Origin: Gandjariella thermophila
GTDB lineage: Bacteria > Actinomycetota > Actinomycetes > Mycobacteriales > Pseudonocardiaceae
Assembly: GCF_005405885.1 (NCBI RefSeq)
Contig: NZ_BJFL01000002.1
Location: forward strand, 337,107 to 401,106
Direction of reading: 5' to 3'
DNA: 64,000 nt
Made by a program: the position numbers and the translations under genes
The notes under the pieces: generated by a model
Seen by the model: the letters and a program-made list of their open reading frames with translations, nothing else
What the model was told of the DNA's origin: nothing
Database searches by the model: none
Shown: positions 1 through 7,766 of the stretch, piece by piece
How positions within the stretch are numbered: position 1 is the stretch's first letter
Layout of the letters: every line of letters starts with the position of its first letter

Positions 1-1
1 C

Positions 2-196
2 TTCGGCAAGACCCGCCTGTTCGCGTGGGCGGTGCCCGCCGGCAGCGTGTTCTACCTCAGGTTCGACCCCGCGGGCGATGCCGCCGCCTGGGCGCGGAAA
101 CACCACGGCAGGTTGCTGCCCGGACAGTCCACACGGGATCGGGTCAAGGACATCATCGGCGCGGGCTTCGGCACCTGCCTGATCGGGAGATGGTAG
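2..196 (+). CDS. cmr3: Cmr3, C-terminal part (type III-B CRISPR effector subunit), cut by window edge
   Basis: Only the last 64 residues are present; the reading frame is open from the window start. The strand-like motif AVPAGSVFYLRF followed by a terminal glycine-rich GFGTCLIGRW is the usual end of Cmr3, the RAMP protein that caps the 5' handle of the crRNA in the Cmr complex. The TAG stop overlaps the start region of the next gene by 7 bases, so the two are translationally coupled. The protein is too short here to judge intactness; identity rests on the C-terminal motif and on the cmr4 neighbour. Confidence 0.8.
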   Translation, partial: FGKTRLFAWAVPAGSVFYLRFDPAGDAAAWARKHHGRLLPGQSTRDRVKDIIGAGFGTCLIGRW

Positions 197-1248
197 TGGA
201 ACGACGATTGTTGGTGCTGTTCGCGGAGACCCCGGTACACGCCGGTGGAAGTGAGGCACTGGGCGCGGTGGACCTGCCCGTCCAGCGGGAGGCGGGCACG
301 AACCTTCCGGTGATCTGGGGCCAGAGCCTCAAGGGCGCGCTCCGCCAGGCCGCCCGCGACGACGGATGGACGGTGGACGACCAGAAGGCGGTGTTCGGCT
401 CGCCGCCACCCGGATACCCGGGCTCGGACGGTGAAGCCGACGACGGCAGCGGCAGTCGGATGCTGGTCAAGGGCACGGTGTCGATCGGCGATGCGCAACT
501 GCTGCTGTTCCCGGCGGCCGCGCTGCGGCGCGGTTTCGCCTGGGTGACCTCCGACCTGGCGCTGAACCGCCTGTGGCGCAAGGCGATCCTGGCCGGGTCG
601 CGGCGGGGCGACGCCTTCCGGCCACCGGCCCGCCGGGACGCCGCGCTGGGCACCGGCGACTGGGCCGGGACGCAGGTGGTTGGCGCCTTCCAGCAGAACG
701 TGACCGCCGACGACGCGATGGGCCGTATCGGACGGGTTTTCGGGTCGCTGGCCTGCCCCACCGACGCCGCCTTCGACTACACCAGGTCCAAGCTGGCCGA
801 GGACGTCATCCTGGCCGGCGACGACCTGCTGAAGGATCTCGGCGAGACCGGCACCGACGTGGTCGCCCGGGTGCAGCTCGACGACGACAAGGCCGTCGCC
901 AACGGTCCGTTCTATTCGGAGTATCTGCCGGTCGAGACCGTGTTGGCCGCCCTGCTGGCCGGGCCGGCGGGCCAGCTCGACCGGCTGTCCGAGCTGCTGG
1001 ACGGCAAGCCGTTGCAACTGGGCGGCAACGAGACGATCGGTAAGGGGTTGCTGTGGTGCCGGGTGCACCGCGGCGCCGACCTGGACCACGCGGTGAGCGC
1101 CGCCGACCAGCCGACCGCCGCCGCACCGCAGCCGGTCCCCGCCACGGCGCCACGGTCGCGGGACGACACCTCACCGAATCCGCAACCGTCGACCGGAGCC
1201 GCGCGACCCAATCCCGGGTTGCTGGCACAACAGAAACGGCAGAAATGA
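190..1248 (+). CDS. cmr4: Cmr4, backbone RAMP subunit and target-RNA nuclease of type III-B CRISPR
   Basis: 352 residues, a normal length for Cmr4. In the family several copies form the crRNA-binding filament and cut bound target RNA at 6-nt intervals. The N-terminal ETPVHAGG, VDLPVQRE (residues 27-34) and WGQSLKGALR motifs are the RAMP/Cmr4 signature. Asp28 lines up with the catalytic Asp26 of Pyrococcus Cmr4, so RNA cutting is probably retained. The C-terminal LGGNETIGKGL is the glycine-rich RAMP loop. The ATG at 190 is chosen because it gives the canonical N-terminus and overlaps the cmr3 stop. The tail after residue 300 is proline/alanine-rich and poorly conserved. Confidence 0.95.
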   Translation: MVVERRLLVLFAETPVHAGGSEALGAVDLPVQREAGTNLPVIWGQSLKGALRQAARDDGWTVDDQKAVFGSPPPGYPGSDGEADDGSGSRMLVKGTVSIGDAQLLLFPAAALRRGFAWVTSDLALNRLWRKAILAGSRRGDAFRPPARRDAALGTGDWAGTQVVGAFQQNVTADDAMGRIGRVFGSLACPTDAAFDYTRSKLAEDVILAGDDLLKDLGETGTDVVARVQLDDDKAVANGPFYSEYLPVETVLAALLAGPAGQLDRLSELLDGKPLQLGGNETIGKGLLWCRVHRGADLDHAVSAADQPTAAAPQPVPATAPRSRDDTSPNPQPSTGAARPNPGLLAQQKRQK

Positions 1249-1691
1249 CCCGACGCCTCGACCTGGAGTTGGCCGCCAAGGCCGCGGACGCCCTGCCCGC
1301 CGACCGCATCGGCAAGGACCTGCGCACCGTGCTGCGCTCGCTACCGGTGATGATCCGGTCGCACGGCCTGATCGCGAGCGGCGCCTACCTGTTGTCCCGC
1401 GCTGACGGCGACGAGGGAAACCGGTACCGGGTGGCCGCCAGGGCCATCCTCGCCGACGCCACCGCGTCCGCCGGCATTCGGACCCGGGACGGTCGGGGAG
1501 ACGCCCTGGCCCTGCTCGACGCGCTCACCGCATCGGGCAGCGACCAGCGGTACCGGCTCGCCGAGGCCAGGGCGCGGCAGTTCGCGATCTGGCTTGCCCG
1601 ACTCGCCGAGGCACGGTTCCAGGCCGAAGAGAAGGCCCGCCAGGAGGAAAGCGCGCCGCGCCGGGTCGACGCCGGCGGTGATGCGCCGTGA
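1245..1691 (+). CDS. cmr5: Cmr5, small alpha-helical subunit of type III-B CRISPR complex
   Basis: 148 residues, predicted almost entirely helical, rich in Ala, Arg and Glu. Cmr5 lines the minor filament that contacts target RNA beside Cmr4. Small subunits diverge strongly, so the call relies on size, on the LRSLPVMIRSHGL segment (residues about 29-41) that resembles the Cmr5 core helix, and above all on position between cmr4 and cmr6. The ATG overlaps the cmr4 TGA in an ATGA junction. The last 25 residues are charged and probably disordered. Confidence 0.85.
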   Translation: MTRRLDLELAAKAADALPADRIGKDLRTVLRSLPVMIRSHGLIASGAYLLSRADGDEGNRYRVAARAILADATASAGIRTRDGRGDALALLDALTASGSDQRYRLAEARARQFAIWLARLAEARFQAEEKARQEESAPRRVDAGGDAP

Positions 1692-2512
1692 CGGCGGTCC
1701 GCTACGGGCCACTGAGCCGGCTGCCCGAGTGGCCACCGGACATCAACGCGCACCTGCTGCTCCGGGGAGTCTGGCTGGGGGTCCGCGACGGCTCGACCCT
1801 GGCGCGTGACCCCGACCTGCGGGCCAAGCACCTGCGGGCGGTGGCCGCCGCGGCGAACGCCGTGCCGGCCACCGCGATCGCCGCCGTCCACAGGCGACGT
1901 CTCGCCGCCGCCCGCGGCCTGCTGCGCCGCAGGGGCAGGGGGTACGCCGCCCGCGCCCTGCTGATCCGTCCGCAGTGGAGGGTGGTGGTCGGGCACGGCG
2001 AGGACTCGGTGCAGGACACCAGCCTCACCCTCTCCCCGAGCTACGGCGTCCCGATGTGGCCGGCCTCCGGGCTGAAGGGCCTGGCCGCGGCACACGCCCG
2101 GTCGGTACTCGACGCGGACCGGGTGCGCCGGCTGTTCGGCGCGCCGCGGCCCGGCGAACCCGACGTGGACGGCAGGGGAGCGGTGACCATCCTCGACGCG
2201 CTCCCCGACGCCGATCCCCGGCCAAGGGTGGTGGTGGACGTCCTCACCCCGCACGTGAAGCCCTACTACGACGAGGCCAACGACGACCACCGGACGCTGG
2301 TCACCCCGCCGGCCGAGTACCACAACCCGGTGCCGGTCCAGTTCCTCGCCGTGGAGGGCGGCGCCTTCCGCACCCTGCTTCTCGGTCCACCGTCCGATGT
2401 GGACGACGTGGTGGAACTGCTGCGGGACGCCGCCGACCAACTCGGCATCGGCGGCAAGACCTCGGCGGGTTACGGCTACTGCCACGTCAAGGCGGAGGAA
2501 ATCGACCCGTGA
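1688..2512 (+). CDS. cmr6: Cmr6, RAMP subunit of type III-B CRISPR complex
   Basis: 274 residues. Cmr6 caps the 3' end of the Cmr filament. Family marks are visible in order: LTLSPSYGVPMWPASGLKGL (about 120-139), DVLTPHVKPYY (about 182-192), PVPVQFLAVEGG and the glycine-rich LGIGGKTSAGYG near the C-terminus. The N-terminal 100 residues are helical and arginine-rich. It starts with GTG overlapping the cmr5 TGA and ends in a GTGA overlap with the next gene. Confidence 0.93.
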   Translation: MTAVRYGPLSRLPEWPPDINAHLLLRGVWLGVRDGSTLARDPDLRAKHLRAVAAAANAVPATAIAAVHRRRLAAARGLLRRRGRGYAARALLIRPQWRVVVGHGEDSVQDTSLTLSPSYGVPMWPASGLKGLAAAHARSVLDADRVRRLFGAPRPGEPDVDGRGAVTILDALPDADPRPRVVVDVLTPHVKPYYDEANDDHRTLVTPPAEYHNPVPVQFLAVEGGAFRTLLLGPPSDVDDVVELLRDAADQLGIGGKTSAGYGYCHVKAEEIDP

Positions 2513-3471
2513 CGCTGACGATGCACGTGCTCCCGGTCGGCGTGTCGCTGTTGAACGAGGAGAACGGAGCCCCGCGCACGGTACGCCGGGCGCTCGATCC
2601 GGCGACCTCCCACACCGAGGACCGCCGCGTGGACGTGGAACTGGCGCATCGTGCCGGAGGCAACGTCGGTCCACTGACTGTCGCGGCACTGGTGGGAGAG
2701 GAGGTGTGCGACCGGCTGCGCCGCGCCGACGCGGAGTGGTGCGCGGAGTGGACCTCGGTGGAGGCGTACAAGAACCAGCCGGAGTATGTCGCTCCCACGG
2801 GAGAGTCGTACGTGCTGATCGCCACCGACACCACCGAGGGCCTGCGTGCGGCGTTCCTGGCAGCCACCCGGTATGCGCTGGACGGCACCATCACCTACGT
2901 CAACGACCCGCTGGCCGCCCGCACCCAGCCGATCGAACCGGGCCGGGTGTACCTGCTGCGGGTGCCTGGCCTGGACCTGACCGAGACGGGCGAAGGGCCC
3001 AGGACGGACCACCCCTGGCGTGCGCTGGGCGCCATCGGCGGGATGATCACGGAAACCGCCATGCAGGCCGCGCACGGCACCTGGCATGTGGTGCTGCACT
3101 GCTCCGGCGGATACAAGCCCGTCCTGCCCTACCTGCTGGTGATGGCCGAGGGCATCCGGACCGAGTTCGAGCATCGGCACCCGCAGGATCGGCGCCCGAA
3201 ACCCGAACTGACCGCGGCGGCGACCCACCGGTCGAAGCCGGGCAGCCCGGAACACATCGTCGAACTGCCCGTCCGATACCTCACCGGACGGCCGCTGACG
3301 AAGGCGCGTGCCCTGGTCAACCAGCTCAAACAGGAAGGCAGGGACACGGAACTGTCGGCGGACGAGTACAGCGACATCGCCGGCATGCTGCTGAAGGAGG
3401 ACACGGGCGGACGCCTCACCCTCAGCCAGTCCGGGCTGATCATGACGGAGGCGTTGTGGCTACGGTCCTGA
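2509..3471 (+). CDS. CARF-like putative cyclic-oligoadenylate sensor embedded in the cmr operon
   Basis: 320 residues. It resembles CARF/APE2256-type CRISPR ancillary proteins: a hydrophobic first strand (HVLPVGVSLL, residues 6-15), a second strand and helix VLIATDTTEGLRAAFLAA (102-119), and the strand plus glycine turn VVLHCSGGYKPVLPYLLV (194-211), which looks like the SGG-K ligand loop of CARF domains. The last 60 residues, including LTLSQSGLIM, could be a small winged-helix-like tail. I see no credible nuclease domain, so it may be a sensor or ring nuclease instead of an effector. The start overlaps the cmr6 stop and the stop overlaps the start of the membrane-protein gene, implying a fixed expression ratio with both. 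Function is inferred from fold motifs and position. Confidence 0.7.
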   Translation: MTLTMHVLPVGVSLLNEENGAPRTVRRALDPATSHTEDRRVDVELAHRAGGNVGPLTVAALVGEEVCDRLRRADAEWCAEWTSVEAYKNQPEYVAPTGESYVLIATDTTEGLRAAFLAATRYALDGTITYVNDPLAARTQPIEPGRVYLLRVPGLDLTETGEGPRTDHPWRALGAIGGMITETAMQAAHGTWHVVLHCSGGYKPVLPYLLVMAEGIRTEFEHRHPQDRRPKPELTAAATHRSKPGSPEHIVELPVRYLTGRPLTKARALVNQLKQEGRDTELSADEYSDIAGMLLKEDTGGRLTLSQSGLIMTEALWLRS

Positions 3472-4883
3472 CGGCGGAGGGCGCCGTCGACCACTATCTG
3501 CGCGTCGTACTCCCGGCCGATCCGCCAACGACCGGGCATGCGGCGACCGGCCGGCGGCTGATCGACCTGACCGAGAACGCGACCCTCATCGACCATCGGG
3601 ACCTGGCATACGTCCTGGACGATCCCAGCAGGCTGCGGTCGTATGACAGGGCCCGCTCGGTCGACGGCCGGATGGCAGCCCTGCTCGGCTTCGCCCTCTG
3701 GCTGTACCGGCTCCGCGAGCCGATTCCCGAAGACATCCGGTCGAGGGCGGCCCGGTTCCGGTTCCTGCTGTGGAGCTTGTACTTTCGCCTGCCCGAAAAG
3801 GACAGTTGCGAGCTGTTGCCGGACCAGGTGAAGGTGGCGGGACGCCCCGGCATGGAACCCGTTGGGGAACACTGGCTTCACCAGGGGCGCGCCGCACGGG
3901 AGGAATGGCTGGGATACCTCAACGGGTGGGAGGACGACCCGTGGCTGGCCAACCTGCACACCGCGCGGCCTGGCGACTTCGAAACGGAGCTGTGCTGGCT
4001 GAGCATGACGTGGCCGACCGCGGCCCGGCCCAGCGCGGGCCGGTGGCCCTTCGCACCCGCCGCGCTGCACCTGTCGCCGACCGAACCGGACACCGCGGAG
4101 GCCACCAGGCAGGCCAGCAAGGATCACGCGCGGATCGCCGCCGACCTCGCCGACAACCACTGGCTGCCCCGAGGGGCGCTGTTCGGCGCCGCCACCGGGT
4201 TCGCGCTCGGCACCGTCCGCGGGCGGTTGCTGCCGCTGGCCTTCCCGAGCCTGGCACTCGTCCTGTGCGCGCTGCTGTTCTCTCAAAAGGTCGACGCGGA
4301 CGTGGCCCGATGGTCGGCGCTCGGCATGGTCGGCGCCGGGTTGCTGGCCGCCATCGTCGGCCTCGGTGACCGAAAGGACTCCCTGGCCCTGCTACGGATG
4401 CCCGCGGCGGCCCTCGTGGGCCTGCTGGCCCTGCTGAGCTTCACGTCCCGCTGGTGGCTCGATCCGCACGGCTGGCGGGTCGGCGCGGGCCTCCTGGCCG
4501 GCGCGCTGCTGTACGTGGTGCTGGAGTTGCGGCTGCACGGCGTGCGGCTGTGGCCCGCACTCGGCCGGGGCGCCCTGATCGGGTTCATCGGCACGATGTA
4601 CGCGTTCGTGCTCAGCCTGCTGCTCCTCGGCTTCGTCGCGCCGTCCGTGGGCGAGCACGGCGAATGCCTGCTCGGCTGGTGGAACACCGACGTGTGGGCC
4701 GCGCGGCCGCTGGCCGGATGCAAGGAACTGGAGGACCGGACCGCCGCCCCGGCCGCCGGGGTCCTGGTCCTGATGACCGGCTGGGCCTTCGCGGCCGGCC
4801 TGGCCGCGCAGATCCTGTGGGACGACCGGCCGGTCACCGCCCCGCTCGGTCGGCTGCGCCGCGTTCGAGGAGGACGCCCATGA
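3456..4883 (+). CDS. Polytopic membrane protein of the cmr operon, candidate CRISPR membrane effector
   Basis: 475 residues, not recognised as a named family. Residues 1-235 are soluble and rich in Trp, Arg and Asp. Residues about 239-455 contain six or seven hydrophobic segments, the clearest near 258-275, 286-304, 315-331, 342-358, 373-395 and 433-455. The loop between the last two has two cysteines (404 and 422) that could form a disulfide outside the cytoplasm. The GTG start lies 16 bases inside the CARF-like gene, and the stop overlaps the cmr1 start (ATGA). By context it is likely the output of the CARF sensor during type III interference, for example by changing membrane permeability. 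An unrelated transporter role cannot be excluded, but an unrelated gene is unlikely with overlaps on both sides. Confidence 0.65.
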   Translation: MATVLTAEGAVDHYLRVVLPADPPTTGHAATGRRLIDLTENATLIDHRDLAYVLDDPSRLRSYDRARSVDGRMAALLGFALWLYRLREPIPEDIRSRAARFRFLLWSLYFRLPEKDSCELLPDQVKVAGRPGMEPVGEHWLHQGRAAREEWLGYLNGWEDDPWLANLHTARPGDFETELCWLSMTWPTAARPSAGRWPFAPAALHLSPTEPDTAEATRQASKDHARIAADLADNHWLPRGALFGAATGFALGTVRGRLLPLAFPSLALVLCALLFSQKVDADVARWSALGMVGAGLLAAIVGLGDRKDSLALLRMPAAALVGLLALLSFTSRWWLDPHGWRVGAGLLAGALLYVVLELRLHGVRLWPALGRGALIGFIGTMYAFVLSLLLLGFVAPSVGEHGECLLGWWNTDVWAARPLAGCKELEDRTAAPAAGVLVLMTGWAFAAGLAAQILWDDRPVTAPLGRLRRVRGGRP

Positions 4884-6130
4884 GCTGGACCACACTGCAC
4901 CTCACGGTCGTCACCCCGCTGTTCAGCGGGGACGACCCGGCGCGGGAAACCGGCAGCCCGGTCCGCGTTCCGTCCATCCGTGGCGCGCTGCGCTTCTGGT
5001 TCCGTGCCGTCGCCGCCGGCCACGGCGTCACCGACCTCAAGGAACTCTTCCGGCAGGAAGAAGAAGTCTTCGGCAGCACGGCCCGCCGCTCCCGCATCGC
5101 GCTGCGCGTGCGGGAGCAGCCCCTCGCCGCGGGAAGGGGCTCCCGACCGGACTGGGCGACCTACTCCCCGGGCCGCCGAGACCGCTTCTGCGGCGCGCAG
5201 TACCTCCTGGGCCAGGGACTGTGGAGCTACCGGGACGGCCTCACCCGCGACTACGTCCACCCGGGCCGAACCTTCGATCTCGACGTCCGGTTCGGCGACG
5301 ACGAGACGGTCAACGGCCGATTCATGCTGGCTCTCTGGGCCTGGCTCACCTACGGCGGACTCGGCGCCCGCACCCGCCGCGGCTTCGGTCAACTGGCCTG
5401 CGCGCGCGTCACCGCGGGGCGGCTCCCCGGCCGGTGGCGAGAAGCGGACCTGACGACCACCCGGACCGCGGGGGAGTGGGCGGCGCTGGGGGAGCGAGCG
5501 GTGCCGACCGAGATCCAGGCGAAGAGCCCGCTCGGCGACTGGCGGCTGCTCGAAGGGCAACCCGACGAGGCGGAGCCGCTGCCGGAGTTCCCGGTGCTGG
5601 CCCCCCGCTGGTGGTTCGGCCGGATGCTGCACGGCACGCCGACGTCACTCGATGCCGCGTTGGACCTTGCCGGCCGCGAGTGGCGGGCATTCCGCGCGGT
5701 GGTCGATCCGGGCGGCCCGATCGGCGACGACACCCGTTCCCCGGAGTGGCGCCACGTCATTCACGGCGACGAAACCGAATACCCCATCGCCGCACTCGGC
5801 CTGCCTGTCGGTTACTACTCGGCGAAACGAGGACGAGGTCCGTTCAAGGCGACGGTGGAACCCGCCCTCAACGGTGCTCCGCTGCGCCGCGCCTCGCCGG
5901 TGTGGCTGCGACCGGTGTTCCTGGGCCGCGACAGAACCGGCAGGGAGACCTGGGGCGTCTTCACGCATGCCTTCTGGGCTCGGCTGCTCCCCGACGGCGC
6001 TGACCTGAGAATGACCGGCAGCCGAACCCGCGACCTACCCGCGCCCGATGAAGCCACGGTGGAGAGGGCCGTGCAGGACTGGTGCGACGACCATGACCGC
6101 CTGCCGAGGAACTTCTACCCGAGACCGTAG
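4880..6130 (+). CDS. cmr1: Cmr1, RAMP subunit of type III-B CRISPR complex
   Basis: 416 residues. Cmr1 sits at the 3' end of the crRNA in the Cmr complex and helps bind target. The N-terminus LTVVTPLFSGDD followed by VPSIRGALRFWFRAV (residues 30-44) and VFGSTARRS is the standard Cmr1 signature. A glycine/arginine-rich GGLGARTRRGFGQL near residue 165 is the RAMP glycine loop. The ATG overlaps the membrane-protein stop. Its place after the ancillary genes and before cas6 shows that the ancillary pair is inside, not beside, the effector operon. Confidence 0.95.
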   Translation: MSWTTLHLTVVTPLFSGDDPARETGSPVRVPSIRGALRFWFRAVAAGHGVTDLKELFRQEEEVFGSTARRSRIALRVREQPLAAGRGSRPDWATYSPGRRDRFCGAQYLLGQGLWSYRDGLTRDYVHPGRTFDLDVRFGDDETVNGRFMLALWAWLTYGGLGARTRRGFGQLACARVTAGRLPGRWREADLTTTRTAGEWAALGERAVPTEIQAKSPLGDWRLLEGQPDEAEPLPEFPVLAPRWWFGRMLHGTPTSLDAALDLAGREWRAFRAVVDPGGPIGDDTRSPEWRHVIHGDETEYPIAALGLPVGYYSAKRGRGPFKATVEPALNGAPLRRASPVWLRPVFLGRDRTGRETWGVFTHAFWARLLPDGADLRMTGSRTRDLPAPDEATVERAVQDWCDDHDRLPRNFYPRP

Positions 6131-6193
6131 CGACCGACCCTCCGCCGCCGATGTCCACCTGCGCGGCGTGCCGTCCGACGGAAGCAGGTGATC

Positions 6194-6937
6194 ATGCCGA
6201 GCGTGTGGGAGTGGGAGTTACCCGACGGAGCGTCGATCGACCGCCGCGACATGCACCGGCGGTTGTCCCGCTGGCTGGACGACGACCACCACGTCGCGGC
6301 GAAGGCGCGGTCGTGGTCTCTGCAACCCAGCGGTTCCGCTGGCCGGGTTGTCCGGCTGGGCCTCGTGGACGACACCCTGGCGGGACGACTCCTCGAACAC
6401 GCCGACGCCTACCGGCGATCCGCCCGCCCGACGGGCGACCTCGCCATGCCGACGCCGTTGAAACAGGTCGAGGCCGTCACCTGGCCCCAGTTGGCGGCCG
6501 GGCGCGACCGGCCAGGCTGGACACTGGAATTCGTCAGCCCGGTCACCTTCCGGCGGGGCAACAGGTTTGTGCCCTGGCCCTCGCCCTCCGCGGTGTTCGG
6601 CAGCCTCCGTGCCGCATGGCGTCGCTTCGGCGCCCGCCACGTCGGCGACCTCGAAGTCGACCTGCGCCTGGACCCGATCGTGGTCACCGCGATCTCCGGC
6701 GCCAGCCAGGTCGAACGGGTCGTACTGCACGAGCGGCCCAACCCGTCCGGCGAACGCCAGCCCGTCACGGTGACGGTCGGCGGTTTCCTCGGCCGAGTCA
6801 CCTACGCCGTCGATGGCACCATCGACCCGGCTGCCGTCGATTCGCTTACCAGGCTGGCCCCGTACACCGGCGTCGGTTCCTACACCACCCGCGGCTTCGG
6901 CGGCGTCCGCGTTTCACATCCCAACGCACCGGGCTGA
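6194..6937 (+). CDS. cas6: Cas6, CRISPR repeat endoribonuclease
   Basis: 247 residues from the ATG at 6194, which has an AGG Shine-Dalgarno core about five bases upstream; a GTG at 6188 would add two residues. Cas6 cuts pre-crRNA within the repeat. The N-terminal half carries MHRRLSRWLDDDHH, with His21 a possible catalytic histidine. The C-terminal half shows WPSPSAVFGSLRAAWRRF, VTVGGFLGRVTY and the closing glycine-rich LAPYTGVGSYTTRGFGGV, which are typical of Cas6. It follows cmr1 after 63 bp, the largest gap in the operon. The degenerate repeats 300 bp downstream are its probable former substrate. Confidence 0.93.
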   Translation: MPSVWEWELPDGASIDRRDMHRRLSRWLDDDHHVAAKARSWSLQPSGSAGRVVRLGLVDDTLAGRLLEHADAYRRSARPTGDLAMPTPLKQVEAVTWPQLAAGRDRPGWTLEFVSPVTFRRGNRFVPWPSPSAVFGSLRAAWRRFGARHVGDLEVDLRLDPIVVTAISGASQVERVVLHERPNPSGERQPVTVTVGGFLGRVTYAVDGTIDPAAVDSLTRLAPYTGVGSYTTRGFGGVRVSHPNAPG

Positions 6938-7243
6938 TCCGCCGTGGACGGTGACGTGCCTGCCGCACGCGGCCCCGTCTGGCCTTCGGCACGATATGCC
7001 GGCCAGCCATTGAGGCGGATGTCTCGACGGCCCGCCTGGCGAGTACGCCGAATGCCGTCGGCGATTACTCCACATGGGGAGGGCGGCGGTACTGATCCAC
7101 TGCCGGTCTCGCGTGCATGGCCGCCTACCCGCCAAAACGCACATCCGGGCGACCCAGGAAGGACCACCAGACCTGCTCTACCCGACCAAGCTCGCAAGCA
7201 CCGTACATCGCACCTGCTCACGGCCCCCGCCGGACAGGATAGG
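6938..7243. other. Gene-free stretch between cas6 and the decayed CRISPR array
   Basis: No ORF here has convincing codon use or family similarity. It occupies the position where a CRISPR leader would lie, upstream of the first recognisable repeat on the same strand, and could also contain repeats that have decayed beyond recognition. I see no clear promoter. Confidence 0.4.
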
Positions 7244-7429
7244 GTCACCACCAACCTCACGCCGCAGGGCGTATAGAAACTGGCACGGCACCCAGTCCAT
7301 GATGACCTTGATGCCGCAGTTACAACCGACCTCAAGCCGCAGGCGTATAGAAAGGGGAAGCGAACTGCGGCAGTGCTGGCAGTACACGAACGCTGATCAA
7401 CTACATCACGCTGAAGGGCGTGTGTACAA
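7244..7429 (+). CRISPR. Decayed CRISPR array: three degenerate repeats, two 38-nt spacers
   Basis: Repeat 1 (7244-7280, 37 nt) ends in CGTATAGAAAC. Repeat 2 (7319-7354, 36 nt) ends in CGTATAGAAAG and differs at five positions plus a one-base gap. Repeat 3 (7393-7429) shares about two thirds of positions, best in the core CACGC-GAAGGGCGT. Both intervals are exactly 38 nt (7281-7318 and 7355-7392). The GAAA-type 3' end matches the 5' handle of type III crRNAs. Repeats this divergent suggest an old array that no longer gains spacers; no cas1 or cas2 is visible in the window. A possible fourth unit near 7450 is too weak to include. Confidence 0.65.
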
Positions 7430-7577
7430 GCCCAATGCGGTCCTTGCCGCTGAACTTATGGGCGGTTCTTGAAATCTGCGCCTGCGATGGCACGTCAGAA
7501 GGGCGCGAGGCGAGAAAAGGCCGGGACCGGCCGGCCGGTCTGACGACTCTCGGCCTGGCCGGTCCGGTGGATGGCAG
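7430..7577. other. Gap between CRISPR remnant and DUF397 gene
   Basis: No gene seen. Around 7465-7480 the string GGGCGGTTCTTGAAATC faintly resembles the repeat end but is not at the expected register, so it is not counted. Confidence 0.3.
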
Positions 7578-7766
7578 CTACTTCGCGGCCTGATCGAACT
7601 GGCCGGACTTGACCGCGCGGACGAAGGCGACCACGTCCACCCGCAGCGTCGGCCCGGTCGGGTTCTTGGAGTCCCGGATCTCGTCCAGCGTGTTGGACAG
7701 CTCGACGCAGCTTGTCTGCGGATTTCCGCCGCTGTAGCTGCTCTTGCGCCACCGTGTCGATGTCAT
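7578..7766 (-). CDS. DUF397 small protein
   Basis: 62 residues. The opening TRWRKSSYSGGN and CVEL, the DSKNPTGPTLRV middle and the VVAFVRAVKSGQF end are the classic DUF397 pattern found beside XRE regulators in actinomycetes (BldB-like and Scr1-like pairs). Members are thought to act as partners of the adjacent regulator, in some cases like a toxin to its antitoxin; that role is family inference. The start overlaps the stop of the XRE gene by four bases, so the pair is co-translated. Confidence 0.9.
   Translation of the reverse strand: MTSTRWRKSSYSGGNPQTSCVELSNTLDEIRDSKNPTGPTLRVDVVAFVRAVKSGQFDQAAK

Noticed and set aside
2509..3471. RTEFEH in the CARF-like protein as a HEPN Rx4-6H nuclease motif
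   Set aside because: It stands alone in a charged loop, without the surrounding helices and conserved polar residue of a HEPN domain.
7445..7482. Possible fourth CRISPR repeat
   Set aside because: It shares only a GGGCG and GAAA string with the others and is out of register with the 38-nt spacing.
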